Shown in pieces: positions 1 to 9,229 of a stretch of 64,000 bases of DNA. Origin of the DNA: an uncultured Oscillibacter sp. (GTDB lineage: Bacteria > Bacillota > Clostridia > Oscillospirales > Oscillospiraceae); contig NZ_UQXD01000007.1 in NCBI RefSeq assembly GCF_900544955.1, forward strand, positions 1 to 64,000, written 5' to 3'. The notes below the pieces were generated by a model. It searched no databases. It had not been told where the DNA came from and worked only from the letters and a program-made list of their open reading frames with translations. The translations under genes were made by a program, and so were the position numbers. The stretch's first letter is position 1, and each line of letters starts with the position of its first letter.

Positions 1-1
1 G

Positions 2-1546
2 CGGAGCAGAACATCCGCTGCGGCATCCGGGGCAGCCGGCGGCAGCGGGCGGCGCAATGCCTATCCCCTGAGCCTGAAGGACCGGTGTCTCGCCGGGGAG
101 CTGGAGGAGATGGCGGCGCTGGGGGTGGACTGCCTGAAACTGGAGGGGCGGATGAAGCGGCCGGAGTACGTGGCCGTGGTGACCCGCATCTACGCGCGGT
201 TGTTGGAGGAGGGCCGGGGGCCCACCGCCGCCGAAGCCGCGGAGCTGGACCAGGCCTTCTCCCGCGCCGGCTTCACCGACGGGTACTGGCGCTCCCGCCG
301 CGGCGCGGCCATGTTCGGCACCCGCCCGGAGAACGCCCCGGATCCCAAGGCCCTCTTCAACGAGGCCCGGGCCGCCTATGAGAAGGACGCCCTGCGGACC
401 GTGCCGGTCCGCTTTTCCTGCCGCATCGCCGCCGGGGCGCCCTGCACCCTGACCGCCCGGGACCCGGAGGGGCGGTGCGTCACCGTCGCCGGAGCCGTGC
501 CGGAGGCCGCCCGCAGCCGCGCTCTCACGGCGGAGGAGGTCCGCGCCCGTCTGGAAAAAACCGGCGGCACCGCTTACCGCTGCGGCGGGGCAGAGGTGGA
601 GGTGGCGGAGGGGCTGTCCCTCCCCGCCAGCGCCCTGAACGCCCTGCGGCGGCAGGCCCTGGAGGCCCTCTCCGCCGCCCGCACCGCACCCCCGGTTCGG
701 CGGGAGCTGCCGGTGCCCCCCCTGCCGGAGGCGGACTGCGCCGCCTCCGCCCCCGCCTACACCGTCTCCCTCTCCCGGGAGGAGCAGCTGACGCCCCGCC
801 TTCTGGACTGCCGCCCCGCCCGGGTGTACCTCCCGCTGGAGGTGCTCTCGGACATGGACGCCCTGCCGGAGGCGGACACCGCCTGGGGCGCCGTGCTGCC
901 CCGGGTCTGGCGGGACCGGGACGAGGCGGACCTCCGCCGCCAGCTGGAGCGGGCCAGGTCCCTGGGCGTCACCGGCGCCCTGCTGGGGAACCTGGGCCAC
1001 TTCCCCTTGGCCGGGGGACTGGGGCTGGCGCTGTGGGGGGATTACGGCCTCAACGTATTCAACGCCCGGGCCCTGGCCTATCTCCGGGAGAAGGGCCTGG
1101 CCTCCGCCTGCCTCTCCTTCGAGCTGCGCTTTGCCCAGCTCCGGGACCTGCCCAAGCTCCTGCCCGGAGAGGCCATTGTCTACGGCCGCCTGCCGCTGAT
1201 GATCACCGAGAACTGCCTGGTGCAAAACGAGACCGGCTGTCGCCTGGACGGCGCCGGGCCCATCCCCGCCTCTGCCCCCTGCCGCCGGGAGAACGTCCTC
1301 CGGGACCGCACCGGCGCCGCCTTCCCCCTGCTGCCCGCCTTCGGCCACCGGACGGAGATCCAAAACAGCAAGGTGCTGTGGCTGGCGGACCGGCCGGACT
1401 ACCGGCGCCTGGGCCTGGCCTACGCCCGCCTGCGCTTCACCACCGAGTCCCCGGAGACCTGCGTCCAGGTGTTCCGGGACTATCTGGCGGACCGGCCCGC
1501 CGAGGGGGCCTTCACCCGGGGGCTCTACGAGCGGGGCGTGGAATGA
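2..1546 (+). CDS. U32 family peptidase, 5'-truncated by the window edge
   Basis: About 514 codons of a U32 (collagenase-like) peptidase; members act on peptides or, in the RlhA/TrhP branch, in RNA hydroxylation, so the substrate is open. The reading frame is open to the left edge. The segment PLSLKD followed by LGVDCLKLEGRMKRPEY is the conserved U32 core, and the C-terminal part with FTRGLYERGVE matches the long clostridial form (typically 650-700 residues), so roughly 150 N-terminal residues lie outside. An internal ATG at 110 falls inside the conserved core and is not the start. The Cys-rich NRGxCxQPCR motif expected shortly before the core is not recognisable in the few bases available, which may be an edge or sequence-quality effect. 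A 60-80 base spacer separates it from dut. Confidence 0.85.
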   Translation, partial: RSRTSAAASGAAGGSGRRNAYPLSLKDRCLAGELEEMAALGVDCLKLEGRMKRPEYVAVVTRIYARLLEEGRGPTAAEAAELDQAFSRAGFTDGYWRSRRGAAMFGTRPENAPDPKALFNEARAAYEKDALRTVPVRFSCRIAAGAPCTLTARDPEGRCVTVAGAVPEAARSRALTAEEVRARLEKTGGTAYRCGGAEVEVAEGLSLPASALNALRRQALEALSAARTAPPVRRELPVPPLPEADCAASAPAYTVSLSREEQLTPRLLDCRPARVYLPLEVLSDMDALPEADTAWGAVLPRVWRDRDEADLRRQLERARSLGVTGALLGNLGHFPLAGGLGLALWGDYGLNVFNARALAYLREKGLASACLSFELRFAQLRDLPKLLPGEAIVYGRLPLMITENCLVQNETGCRLDGAGPIPASAPCRRENVLRDRTGAAFPLLPAFGHRTEIQNSKVLWLADRPDYRRLGLAYARLRFTTESPETCVQVFRDYLADRPAEGAFTRGLYERGVE

Positions 1547-1627
1547 GGGAGGATTTTCCCAAAATCTGATTCCGTTTTGTAATGTATTAGTAATAATATA
1601 CCAAAAGTATTGTATTTGGAGTTTCAC

Positions 1628-2059
1628 ATGGAAGAAATCAAGGTAAAATATCTGGTGGAGGGCATCGACCCGCTGTGCTATGTGGCGGGGAAATCCGACT
1701 GGATCGACCTCCACGCGGCGGAGACCGTGACCCTCCGGGCCGGGGAGTTCCGGCTGATCCCCCTGGGGGTGGCCATCGCCCTGCCGGAGGGCTACGAGGC
1801 CCACATCGTGCCCCGCAGCTCCACCTTCAAAAATTACGGCGTATTGCAGGCCAACTCCATGGGGGTGGTGGACGCCTCCTACTGCGGGGAGGGGGACCAG
1901 TGGCGGATGCCCGCCTACGCCACCCGGGACGTGACCATTGAGAAGAACGCCCGCATCTGCCAGTTCCGCATCGTCCGCAACCAGCCCCGGCTGGAATTCA
2001 TCCAAGTGGAGCACCTGGACGGCCCCGACCGGGGCGGGTTCGGCTCCACGGGAAAGTGA
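1628..2059 (+). CDS. dut: dUTP diphosphatase (trimeric dUTPase family)
   Basis: A 143-residue trimeric-type dUTPase that hydrolyses dUTP to dUMP and pyrophosphate, keeping uracil out of DNA and supplying dUMP for dTMP synthesis. Visible family motifs in order: the beta-strand RLIPLGVAIALPEGYEA, PRSST (motif 2 serine loop), GVVDASYCGE (motif 3, with the Asp/Tyr that contact deoxyribose), a QFRIV strand (motif 4) and the P-loop-like C-terminal RGGFGSTG (motif 5). The ATG at 1628 is chosen because GGAG lies six bases upstream; a TTG at 1610 is in frame but has no ribosome binding site. The stop is 7 bases before maf, so the two house-cleaning nucleotidases are probably co-transcribed. Confidence 0.93.
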   Translation: MEEIKVKYLVEGIDPLCYVAGKSDWIDLHAAETVTLRAGEFRLIPLGVAIALPEGYEAHIVPRSSTFKNYGVLQANSMGVVDASYCGEGDQWRMPAYATRDVTIEKNARICQFRIVRNQPRLEFIQVEHLDGPDRGGFGSTGK

Positions 2060-2066
2060 GGCCCCT

Positions 2067-2645
2067 ATGGCGAAGATCGTACTGGCCTCCGGCTCCCCCC
2101 GGCGGCGGGAGCTGCTGGCGCGCATCGGCATCACGGAGTTCGACGTCCGGGTGCCGGAGACGGAGGAGACCTATCCCGCCGGGCTGAACCCCCGGGAGAC
2201 CGTGGAGTACATCTCCCGGGAGAAGGCGGAGGCGGCGGGGCGGCTGTGCACGCCGGAGGAGATCGTCATCACCGCCGACACCATGGTGTTTCTGGACGAG
2301 GAGCGGCTGGGAAAGCCCCGGGACGAGGCGGACGCGCTGCGGATGCTGACCGCCCTTCAGGGGCGGCACCACACCGTCTGCACCGGCGTCACCGTCCGCC
2401 GGGGGGACCGCTCCCTGACGGAGAGTGAGGCCACGGAGGTCTATTTCCGCCCCGCCACGGAGGCGGAGCTGCTGGGCTACATCCGCACCGGAGAGCCCAT
2501 GGATAAGGCCGGGGCCTACGGCGTCCAGGGCAAGGGGGCGCTGCTGGTGGAAAAGCTCAACGGCGACTTCTTCAACGTCATGGGGCTGCCGGTGCTGCGG
2601 CTGAGCCGGATGCTGGGCCGCTTCGGCATCTCTTTTTTCGACTGA
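2067..2645 (+). CDS. maf: Maf family nucleotide pyrophosphatase
   Basis: A 192-residue Maf/HAM1-like protein that hydrolyses non-canonical or excess nucleoside triphosphates (family members use dTTP, UTP, CTP or m7GTP). The signature ASGSPRRRELL is at residues 6-16, the catalytic aspartate lies in ITADTMV, and DKAGAYGVQG is the conserved third motif. Length matches the family. It follows dut by 7 bases and precedes mreC; Maf-MreBCD adjacency is a conserved arrangement in Firmicutes and proteobacteria and supports the call. Exact nucleotide preference cannot be read from the sequence. Confidence 0.92.
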   Translation: MAKIVLASGSPRRRELLARIGITEFDVRVPETEETYPAGLNPRETVEYISREKAEAAGRLCTPEEIVITADTMVFLDEERLGKPRDEADALRMLTALQGRHHTVCTGVTVRRGDRSLTESEATEVYFRPATEAELLGYIRTGEPMDKAGAYGVQGKGALLVEKLNGDFFNVMGLPVLRLSRMLGRFGISFFD

Positions 2646-2694
2646 GCCCTCTCTCGGGCGGAACAGAGTATGACCCTCCAAAGGAGGACGCGTT

Positions 2695-3534
2695 TTGAAA
2701 AACTTTCTGAAAGACCACGGCATCTGGGTGCTGTTCGCCGCGGCGGTGATCGCCGTGGCGCTGGCCGTCCTGTCCTTCCTCAGCAACACCTCCTCTCCCC
2801 TGACCAATGCGGTGAACGTCCTGGCCTCCCCCTTCCGCTCCGCCTACACCGCGGTGGCCACCTGGTTCAACGACAAGCAGGCCTACTACAAGGACACCAC
2901 CGCCCTGGAGGAGGAGAACGCCGCCCTGCGGGTACGGATTGCCCAGATGGAGGAGGCGGTCCGCCAGGCGGAGGCGTACCAGGAGGAGAACCGGCGCTAC
3001 CGGGAGCTGCTGAACCTGCGGGAGCAGCGCCGGGAGTTCACCTACGAGGCCGCCTATATCACGGAGCACGCCGTCACCAACTGGACCTCCTCCCTGACGC
3101 TGAACAAGGGCACCCTCCACGGCGTGGCGGTGAACGACTGCGTGATCGACGAGACCGGCGCCCTGGTGGGCATTGTCAGCGAGACGGGCACCAACTGGTC
3201 CAAGGTACTGACCATTGTGGACACGGACACCTCCCTGGGCGCCCGGGTGTTCCGCACCAAAGACCTGGGCCTGGCCCAGGGGGACTTCTCCCTGATGGGG
3301 GACGGCCGGCTGCGGCTGGACTTCCTCCCGGCGGACTGCCAGCTGCTGGGGGGCGATCTGGTGGAGACCTCGGGCCTGGGCGGGTTCTATCCCTCGGGCC
3401 TGGTGATCGGCTCCGTGGAGGAGGTGCAGGTGGACGACTCCGGCGCCGCCTCCTATGCCATCCTGGCCCCCAGCGTGGATTTTGACGCGCTGACGGAGGT
3501 CTTTGTCATTAAGGACTTCGACATCGTGACCTGA
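2695..3534 (+). CDS. mreC: Rod shape-determining protein MreC
   Basis: A 279-residue bitopic membrane protein that organises the lateral wall-synthesis complex with MreB, MreD, RodA and PBP2. One transmembrane helix near residues 9-30 is followed by a coiled coil (about 60-105, rich in Glu/Ala/Arg heptads) and the beta-rich extracellular domain with the conserved GLVGIVS-like segment (here GALVGIVSETG). The start is TTG at 2695, fixed by AAGGAGG seven bases upstream. It is the first gene of mreC-mreD-mrdA; mreB is not in the window. Confidence 0.94.
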   Translation: MKNFLKDHGIWVLFAAAVIAVALAVLSFLSNTSSPLTNAVNVLASPFRSAYTAVATWFNDKQAYYKDTTALEEENAALRVRIAQMEEAVRQAEAYQEENRRYRELLNLREQRREFTYEAAYITEHAVTNWTSSLTLNKGTLHGVAVNDCVIDETGALVGIVSETGTNWSKVLTIVDTDTSLGARVFRTKDLGLAQGDFSLMGDGRLRLDFLPADCQLLGGDLVETSGLGGFYPSGLVIGSVEEVQVDDSGAASYAILAPSVDFDALTEVFVIKDFDIVT

Positions 3535-3572
3535 CCCATTCCCGGACCCTGTGCGCGTGAGGAGGCACCTGC

Positions 3573-4085
3573 GTGTTTGCCAGAAATGAGACCATTTTGA
3601 AGTGGGCGCTCTACGCCGCCGCCGCCCTGGCCTGCATCCTGTTCCAGGGGGCGGTGCTTCAGCGCGTCACGCTGTGGGGTGTCATCCCCTTTCTCTACCC
3701 GGCGCTGGCCGTGGTGCCCGCCACCTACGAGGGCCCCGTCCCCGGCACCGCCTTCGCCCTGGGGCTGGGCGTGGTGTGCGATTTGCTGCTGCCCGGCGCC
3801 TTCCCCTGTTTTTACACCCTGGTCTTCCCCCTGGCGGGGCTGTGCGCCGGGCTGCTGGCCCAGGGCGTGCTCCGGGCGGGCTTTCTGTGCTCCTTGGTGT
3901 CCACCGCCGCCGCCTTCCTGCTCACGGGCCTGGGCCACTGCCTGCTGCTGTGGATCGGCGGCAAGGCCGCCTGGGGGCCCGGCGCCTTTCTGGCCCTGCG
4001 GGAATTCTGCGTCACCGCCCCCCTGTCCCTGCCGCTGACGGCGCTGTTCCGGCGGCTGTACCGCCGGACCCACCGGGACGACTAA
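3573..4085 (+). CDS. mreD: Rod shape-determining protein MreD
   Basis: A 170-residue integral membrane protein with about five hydrophobic helices, consistent with MreD, which links MreC and MreB in the elongasome. Sequence conservation in this family is weak, and the call rests on length, topology and position between mreC and the class B transpeptidase. The start is GTG at 3573 with GAGGAG nine bases upstream. Confidence 0.88.
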   Translation: MFARNETILKWALYAAAALACILFQGAVLQRVTLWGVIPFLYPALAVVPATYEGPVPGTAFALGLGVVCDLLLPGAFPCFYTLVFPLAGLCAGLLAQGVLRAGFLCSLVSTAAAFLLTGLGHCLLLWIGGKAAWGPGAFLALREFCVTAPLSLPLTALFRRLYRRTHRDD

Positions 4086-4106
4086 GCCAAGCAAAGGAGA
4101 GTTCCC

Positions 4107-6290
4107 ATGATGGACCACAAGGAAAACCGGCTTCTCCGCCTGGGCCTCCTGGGGGGCTTTCTGGCGGCGGTGCTGCTGATCTACCTGGGGGTGCTGTACA
4201 ACATCCAGGTGAACGAATACGACAAGTACATGGCCCAGTCCATCCGCTCCATCGCCCGGGAGGAGAAGGTGGAGGCCTCCCGGGGCATCATCACCGACCG
4301 CAGCGGGCGGCCCCTGGTGTCCAACCGCTCCACCTACAATCTGACCTTTGACGCCAGCCTCCTGCGGGACGGCGAGGACGAGAACGAGGCCATTTTGCGC
4401 CTGGTGCAGCTGTGCCAGAGCCACGGCGTGGACTGGGAGGACAATCTGCCCATCACCCGGGAGGCGCCCTTCACCTACACGCTGGACCAGCAGTCCGCCA
4501 TCCAGAAAAACCGCTTCGTCACCTACGTGAAGTCCCTCTCCGGCGCCCGGTCGCTGCTGGGCACCTACCTCCTCCAGCACCCGGAATCGCTGGAGGGCGA
4601 GGAGGCCGCCGCCATCCTGGCCCAGACGGAGCTCTCCGACGACAACAAGGCCAAGGCCCTGGTGGACCTGCTCACCGCCGATACCCTCACCGCCCCCCTG
4701 CTGACCCGGGCAGGCGTCACCGCCGCCGGATTGCTGAATATGATGCGGGAGACACTGAAGCTGCCCGCAGACTTCTCCCTGGGGGACGCCCGGCTGGTGC
4801 TGGGGGTCCAGTACGAGCTGTCCTTGCGGAAGCTGGACAATTACGACGCCTACATCCTGGCGGAGGACATCGACACCACCTTCATCTCCCTGCTCAGCGA
4901 CGGCGGCTTCGCCGGCGCCCGGGTGGGCAGCTCCACCGTCCGGGAGTACGAGACCACCTACGCCGCCCACATCCTGGGCACCGTGGGGCGGCTGTACAAG
5001 GAGGACTGGGACCAGTTGAAGGGCCAGGGCTACGACATGGACGACTGGATCGGCAAGGACGGGGCGGAGCTGGCCTTTGAGAAGTACCTCAAGGGCACCG
5101 ACGGCCGCCGGGTGGTCTCCTCCAACAGCGACGGCAAGATCACCGGCGAGTTCTACTCCGAGGAGCCGGAGCCGGGCAGCACCGTGGAGCTGACCATTGA
5201 CCTCAAGCTCCAGGAGGCGGTGGAGAACACCCTGGCGGCCACCGTCACCTCCATGAACGAGGAGGACGGCCACGCCTCCCGGGGCGCCGCCGCCGTGGTG
5301 GAGAAGGTGGGCACCGGGGAGATTCTGGCCCTGGCGTCCTATCCCACCTTTGACCTGTCCACCTACCGCCAGACCTTCAACAGCCTGAACAGCCCGGAGG
5401 AGAACCCCGGCAGGCCCCTCCTGAACCGGGCCACCCAGGGCATCTACCCTCCCGGCTCCACCCTAAAGCCCTTCACCGCCATCGCCGCCCTGGAGTCCGG
5501 CGCCGTCACTGTCACGGAGAAAATCCGGGACACCGGCAAGTGGGTCTATCCCGGCTCCCCGGAGAGCTACACCTGGTGCTGGAACCACGCCGGCCACGGG
5601 CTGCTGAACGTCTCCGGCGCCATCACCAACTCCTGCAACTACTTCTTCGCGGAGATGGGCTACCGCATGGGCATGGACACCCTGCGGGACTACCTCACCG
5701 CCTTCGGCCTGGGGGAGAGCACCGGCATCGAGATCGGGGATAAGCTGGGCACCCTGCCCCAAAACCCCCAGGGCCAGAACCAGGCCCCCTGGGCGGCTTA
5801 CGGCCAGGCCAACCAGGTGTACACCCCCGTCCAGCTGGCCAACGCCCTGGCCACCCTGGTCTCCGGCGGCAAGCACTGCCAGGCCCATCTGCTCAAGGCC
5901 GTGAAATCCTACGACAACGCCCAGGTGCTGGCCACCGGCGACACCTCCCCCGCCAACGTCATCGACATCCGGGACTCCTCCCTCCAGGCGGTGAAAAAGG
6001 GCATGTACGACCTGACCACCACCGGCTCCCTCTCCTCCTACTTTCGCAACTGCGTGGTGTCCGCCGGCGCCAAGACCGGCACCGCCCAGCGGGGCGGCAA
6101 CTTCACCAACAACGGCGTGTTCGTGTGCTTCGCCCCCTATGAGGACCCGGAGATCGCCGTGGCCATCGTCATCGAGGAGGGCGGCTCCGGCTCCGCCCTG
6201 GCCTCCACCGCCGTCAGCATCCTCAACGCCTACTTTACCGCCGACGAGATCGGCACCGCCGTCATCGGCGAAAACGAGCTGCTGCCCTAA
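4107..6290 (+). CDS. mrdA: Penicillin-binding protein 2 (elongation transpeptidase)
   Basis: A 727-residue class B penicillin-binding protein that cross-links peptidoglycan during side-wall growth. An N-terminal membrane helix (about residues 8-30) is followed by the pedestal domain, with an insertion of roughly 130 residues at about 110-240 relative to E. coli PBP2, then the transpeptidase domain with STLK (Ser451, Lys454), SCN (Ser509) and KTGTAQ (Lys656). ATG codons at 4107 and 4110 are adjacent; AAAGGAGA lies just upstream and fits either. It ends the mre operon; a GC-rich hairpin follows. Confidence 0.93.
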   Translation: MMDHKENRLLRLGLLGGFLAAVLLIYLGVLYNIQVNEYDKYMAQSIRSIAREEKVEASRGIITDRSGRPLVSNRSTYNLTFDASLLRDGEDENEAILRLVQLCQSHGVDWEDNLPITREAPFTYTLDQQSAIQKNRFVTYVKSLSGARSLLGTYLLQHPESLEGEEAAAILAQTELSDDNKAKALVDLLTADTLTAPLLTRAGVTAAGLLNMMRETLKLPADFSLGDARLVLGVQYELSLRKLDNYDAYILAEDIDTTFISLLSDGGFAGARVGSSTVREYETTYAAHILGTVGRLYKEDWDQLKGQGYDMDDWIGKDGAELAFEKYLKGTDGRRVVSSNSDGKITGEFYSEEPEPGSTVELTIDLKLQEAVENTLAATVTSMNEEDGHASRGAAAVVEKVGTGEILALASYPTFDLSTYRQTFNSLNSPEENPGRPLLNRATQGIYPPGSTLKPFTAIAALESGAVTVTEKIRDTGKWVYPGSPESYTWCWNHAGHGLLNVSGAITNSCNYFFAEMGYRMGMDTLRDYLTAFGLGESTGIEIGDKLGTLPQNPQGQNQAPWAAYGQANQVYTPVQLANALATLVSGGKHCQAHLLKAVKSYDNAQVLATGDTSPANVIDIRDSSLQAVKKGMYDLTTTGSLSSYFRNCVVSAGAKTGTAQRGGNFTNNGVFVCFAPYEDPEIAVAIVIEEGGSGSALASTAVSILNAYFTADEIGTAVIGENELLP

Positions 6291-6312
6291 CCCGCCCCTT
6301 CCCTTTCCGCGA

Positions 6313-6349
6313 TTGCCCCGCCCCGGACAGGCGTTCCGGGGCGGGGCAA
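6313..6349 (+). terminator. GC-rich hairpin after mrdA
   Basis: A 15-bp inverted repeat (arm starts TTGCCCCGCCCC) with a 6-base loop lies 22 bases after the mrdA stop. There is no T run after it, so intrinsic termination is likely but not certain. Confidence 0.55.
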
Positions 6350-6392
6350 CCGCGGCGCCTGTTCCCTTCAATCCAAACAAAGGAGCCCTGCT

Positions 6393-8261
6393 ATGAGCGA
6401 ACCGTTTGTTTTCGACTCCCGCAGCCGCCGCTGCAAAGACCCCTTCGGCGCCGTCCCCTGCGGGCAGACCATCACCTTCTCCTGCCGCCCCCTGGCCCAG
6501 GAGGACTTCTCCCACTGCGCCCTGGTCCTCCACCACGAGTTTTCCGACCGCCTCCAGGAGGTGGAGCTGCCCTGCCTGGGGCCGGAGGGAGAGCGGACCT
6601 GCTTCTCCGCCGACGTGGAGGCCCCCGGCGAGCCGGAGCTCACCTGGTATCACTTCCGCTTCTGGCGGGAGGACGGCACCGGCTGCGAACTGGACCGGAC
6701 CGGCTACCGCAGCGACGGCCAGTGCGACCCCTGGCAGCTGACCACCTATCGCGAAAGCCACACGCCCGACTGGTTCGGCGCCGGCGTGACGTACCAAATT
6801 TTTCCAGACCGTTTCTGCCGCCTCTCCGTCCCCGACCCCCAGGGCCTGGTGGGCAACCGCTGGGTGCACCAGAACTGGTCCGACACGCCGGAGTGGCGGC
6901 CGGACCCGGACGGGGAGATTCGCAACCGGGACTTTTTCGGCGGCTCCCTGGCGGGCATCGCCTCCAAGCTGGACCACTTAGCCAGCCTGGGGGTGACCAC
7001 CCTGTACCTCTGCCCCATTTTCGAGTCCGCCTCCAACCACCGCTACAACACGGCGGATTACACGAAGGTGGACCCCATGCTGGGCACCGAGGCGGAGTTC
7101 CAGGACTTGTGCGCCCAGGCCCGCCGGCGGGGCATCCGGGTTTTGCTGGACGGGGTGTTCAACCACACCGGCTCCCAGAGCCTCTACTTCAACGACGACG
7201 GCTTTTACCCCACCCTGGGCGCCGCCCAGAGCACAGAGAGCCCCTACTACGACTGGTTTTCCTTCCACCCCTGGCCCTCGGACTACGACGCCTGGTGGGG
7301 CATCCGCACCCTGCCCGCCGTCCGGGAGGAGAGCCCCAGCTATGTGGACTATATCATCGGCGGCCAGGAGGCGGTGCTGCGCCGCTGGCTGCGGCTGGGG
7401 GCCTCCGGCTGGCGGCTGGACGTGGCGGATGAGCTGCCGGACTGGTTTATTGAGGAGGCCCGGACCGCCCTGGAGGAGACGGACCCCGACGCCCTGCTGA
7501 TCGGCGAGGTGTGGGAGGACGGCTCCAACAAAATCGCCTACTCCCAGCGCCGCCGGTACCTTCTGGGCAGAGAGTGCCACGGGCTGATGAACTACCCCTT
7601 CCGCAGCGCCCTGCTGGACTATCTGAAGGGCGGCGGCGCGGAAAAATTTTGGGACCGGATGGAGACCATCCGGGAGAACTACCCCCCCGCCGCCTTCTAC
7701 TCCGCCATGAATTTCCTGGGCACCCACGACACCCCCCGCATTTTGACGGTGCTGGGCACCGATTACACCCCGCCCACCAAGGACCAGCGGGCGGCCTACC
7801 GCCTCTCCCCCGACGCACGGGCCAAGGGGCTGGCCCTGCTCCGGCTGGCGGCGCTGGTGCTCTTCACCTTCCCCGGCGCCCCCACCATCTACTACGGCGA
7901 CGAGGCGGGCATGGAGGGCTTTGAGGACCCCTTCAACCGGGGGGGCTATCCCTGGGGCCGGGAGGACCGGGCCCTCTCCTCTCACTTCGCCCTGCTGGGG
8001 CTGCTGCGCCGCCAGCGGCCCTCCCTCCAGCGGGGCGCCCTCCACTGGCTCCACGCGGAGGGTCCCCTGCTGGCCTTCGCCCGGGAGGTACCGGGGGAGC
8101 GGACGGTGGTGGCGGTCAATGCCGACCGGGCGGAGCACGTCCTCCGCCTCCCCTGGACCGGCGGAACTGTCACGGACCGGCTCTCCGGCGACGCCCTCTC
8201 CCCGGAGGATGGCTTCCTCTCCCTCCGGCTTCCCCCCCGGGGCGGTATGCTGCTGCTGTAA
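6393..8261 (+). CDS. GH13 alpha-glucanase (neopullulanase/cyclomaltodextrinase type)
   Basis: A 622-residue glycoside hydrolase family 13 enzyme, cytoplasmic because no signal peptide is present; it most likely trims maltodextrins or cyclodextrins after uptake. Residues 1-130 look like the beta-sandwich N-terminal (CBM34-like) domain of neopullulanases. The four GH13 regions are present: DGVFNHTG, GWRLDVAD (nucleophile Asp343), IGEVWED (acid/base Glu372) and NFLGTHDT (Asp446). The ATG at 6393 has AAAGGAG nine bases upstream. It stands alone between the mre and par operons, with no maltose transporter next to it, and ends at the parS-bearing palindrome. Exact specificity among pullulan, cyclodextrin and starch is not resolvable. 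Confidence 0.88.
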   Translation: MSEPFVFDSRSRRCKDPFGAVPCGQTITFSCRPLAQEDFSHCALVLHHEFSDRLQEVELPCLGPEGERTCFSADVEAPGEPELTWYHFRFWREDGTGCELDRTGYRSDGQCDPWQLTTYRESHTPDWFGAGVTYQIFPDRFCRLSVPDPQGLVGNRWVHQNWSDTPEWRPDPDGEIRNRDFFGGSLAGIASKLDHLASLGVTTLYLCPIFESASNHRYNTADYTKVDPMLGTEAEFQDLCAQARRRGIRVLLDGVFNHTGSQSLYFNDDGFYPTLGAAQSTESPYYDWFSFHPWPSDYDAWWGIRTLPAVREESPSYVDYIIGGQEAVLRRWLRLGASGWRLDVADELPDWFIEEARTALEETDPDALLIGEVWEDGSNKIAYSQRRRYLLGRECHGLMNYPFRSALLDYLKGGGAEKFWDRMETIRENYPPAAFYSAMNFLGTHDTPRILTVLGTDYTPPTKDQRAAYRLSPDARAKGLALLRLAALVLFTFPGAPTIYYGDEAGMEGFEDPFNRGGYPWGREDRALSSHFALLGLLRRQRPSLQRGALHWLHAEGPLLAFAREVPGERTVVAVNADRAEHVLRLPWTGGTVTDRLSGDALSPEDGFLSLRLPPRGGMLLL

Positions 8262-8265
8262 TCGT

Positions 8266-8301
8266 CAGGCGGCGATGTTTCACGTGAAACATCGCCGCCT
8301 G
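8266..8301. promoter_or_regulatory. parS: parS site 1 inside a 36-bp perfect palindrome (also a likely terminator)
   Basis: The 16-mer TGTTTCACGTGAAACA at 8276-8291 is a perfect match to the ParB-binding parS consensus. It is the core of a perfect 36-bp palindrome (8266-8301) followed on the + strand by TTTTGTT, so the same element can fold as an intrinsic terminator for the GH13 gene just upstream. It lies about 155 bases before parA. Confidence 0.95.
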
Positions 8302-8362
8302 TTTTGTTGGAATGGGGGTTCCCGTGAAACGCTCCTTTTTTTGCGTTTTTCTCCTTTTGACC

Positions 8363-8391
8363 TTGCAAGCCTCTGTGACAGTTGATATAAT
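8363..8391 (+). promoter_or_regulatory. Sigma-70/SigA promoter of parAB
   Basis: TTGCAA (8363-8368), a 17-base spacer and TATAAT (8386-8391). Transcription would begin near 8398, leaving a leader of about 50 bases before parA. This rules out the earlier in-frame start at 8312 for parA. Confidence 0.8.
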
Positions 8392-8446
8392 ATGTCCGTA
8401 TGTGAAAAACCCGATGATCTGCGGATTTTGGAAAGTAGGTGCCTCT

Positions 8447-9205
8447 GTGGCAAAGACCATTGCAATTGTCAATCAAAAGGGCGGCGTTGGGAAGACTACC
8501 ACCTGTGTGAACCTGGCCGCCGCCCTGGCGGAGACGGGCCGGCGGGTGCTGCTGTGCGATTTTGACCCCCAGGCCAACTCCACCTCCGGCATGGGCGTGG
8601 ACAAGAGCCTCTCCAAGGGGGTCTATCAGGTGCTGATCGGCGAATCCGCCACGGAGGACGCCCTGGTCCATACCCGCTTCGGGGACGTGCTGCCCTCCAA
8701 CAAGGCCCTGGCCGGGGCGGGCATCGAGCTGATCGGCATGGAGCGGCGGGAGTTTCTCCTGCGGGACGCCCTTTCCTCCGTGCAGGACCGGTACGACTTT
8801 ATCTTTATCGACTGTCCCCCCTCCCTGGAACTGCTGACGCTGAACGCCCTCTGCGCCGCCGATGCGATTCTGGTGCCGGTGCAGGGGGAGTACTTCGCCC
8901 TGGAGGGGCTTTCCGACCTGATGAACACCGTCCGCATCGTCCGCCGCTCCCTGAATCCCCGGCTGGATTTGGAGGGCGTGCTCCTGACCATGTTCGACGG
9001 GCGGACGAATCTGGCGCTTCAGGTGGCGGAGGAAGTGAAGCACTACTTCCCCGGCAAGGTCTACGCCACCGTCATTCCCCGAAACGTGCGCCTGAGCGAG
9101 GCCCCCAGCCACGGCAAGCCCATCACCGCCTATGACCGGGCCTCCCGGGGCGCGGAGGCCTACGCCGCCCTGGCGGCGGAATTCTTGAAGAAGCAGAGCG
9201 CCTGA
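8447..9205 (+). CDS. parA: Chromosome-partitioning ATPase ParA/Soj
   Basis: A 252-residue ParA-type deviant-Walker ATPase that binds DNA nonspecifically as an ATP dimer and drives origin segregation with ParB; in Firmicutes it also modulates DnaA. The deviant Walker A KGGVGKTTT is at residues 11-19, the Walker A' region is DFDPQANST, and the Walker B is FIFIDCPPS. The start is GTG at 8447, giving MAKTIAIVNQKGGVG, the normal ParA N-terminus; AGTAGGT precedes it. In-frame codons reach back to 8312 but overlap the promoter. parB follows after 24 bases. Confidence 0.95.
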   Translation: MAKTIAIVNQKGGVGKTTTCVNLAAALAETGRRVLLCDFDPQANSTSGMGVDKSLSKGVYQVLIGESATEDALVHTRFGDVLPSNKALAGAGIELIGMERREFLLRDALSSVQDRYDFIFIDCPPSLELLTLNALCAADAILVPVQGEYFALEGLSDLMNTVRIVRRSLNPRLDLEGVLLTMFDGRTNLALQVAEEVKHYFPGKVYATVIPRNVRLSEAPSHGKPITAYDRASRGAEAYAALAAEFLKKQSA

Positions 9206-9229
9206 GCCTTTTGAAAAAGGAGTGTTTCC

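Noticed and set aside
1610..1627. Upstream TTG start for dut
   Set aside because: GGAG lies between this codon and ATG 1628, so translation starts at the ATG.
3453..5273. A 606-codon minus-strand frame opposite mreD and mrdA
   Set aside because: Low-complexity Gly/Gln/Val composition and full overlap with clear conserved genes mark it as a shadow.
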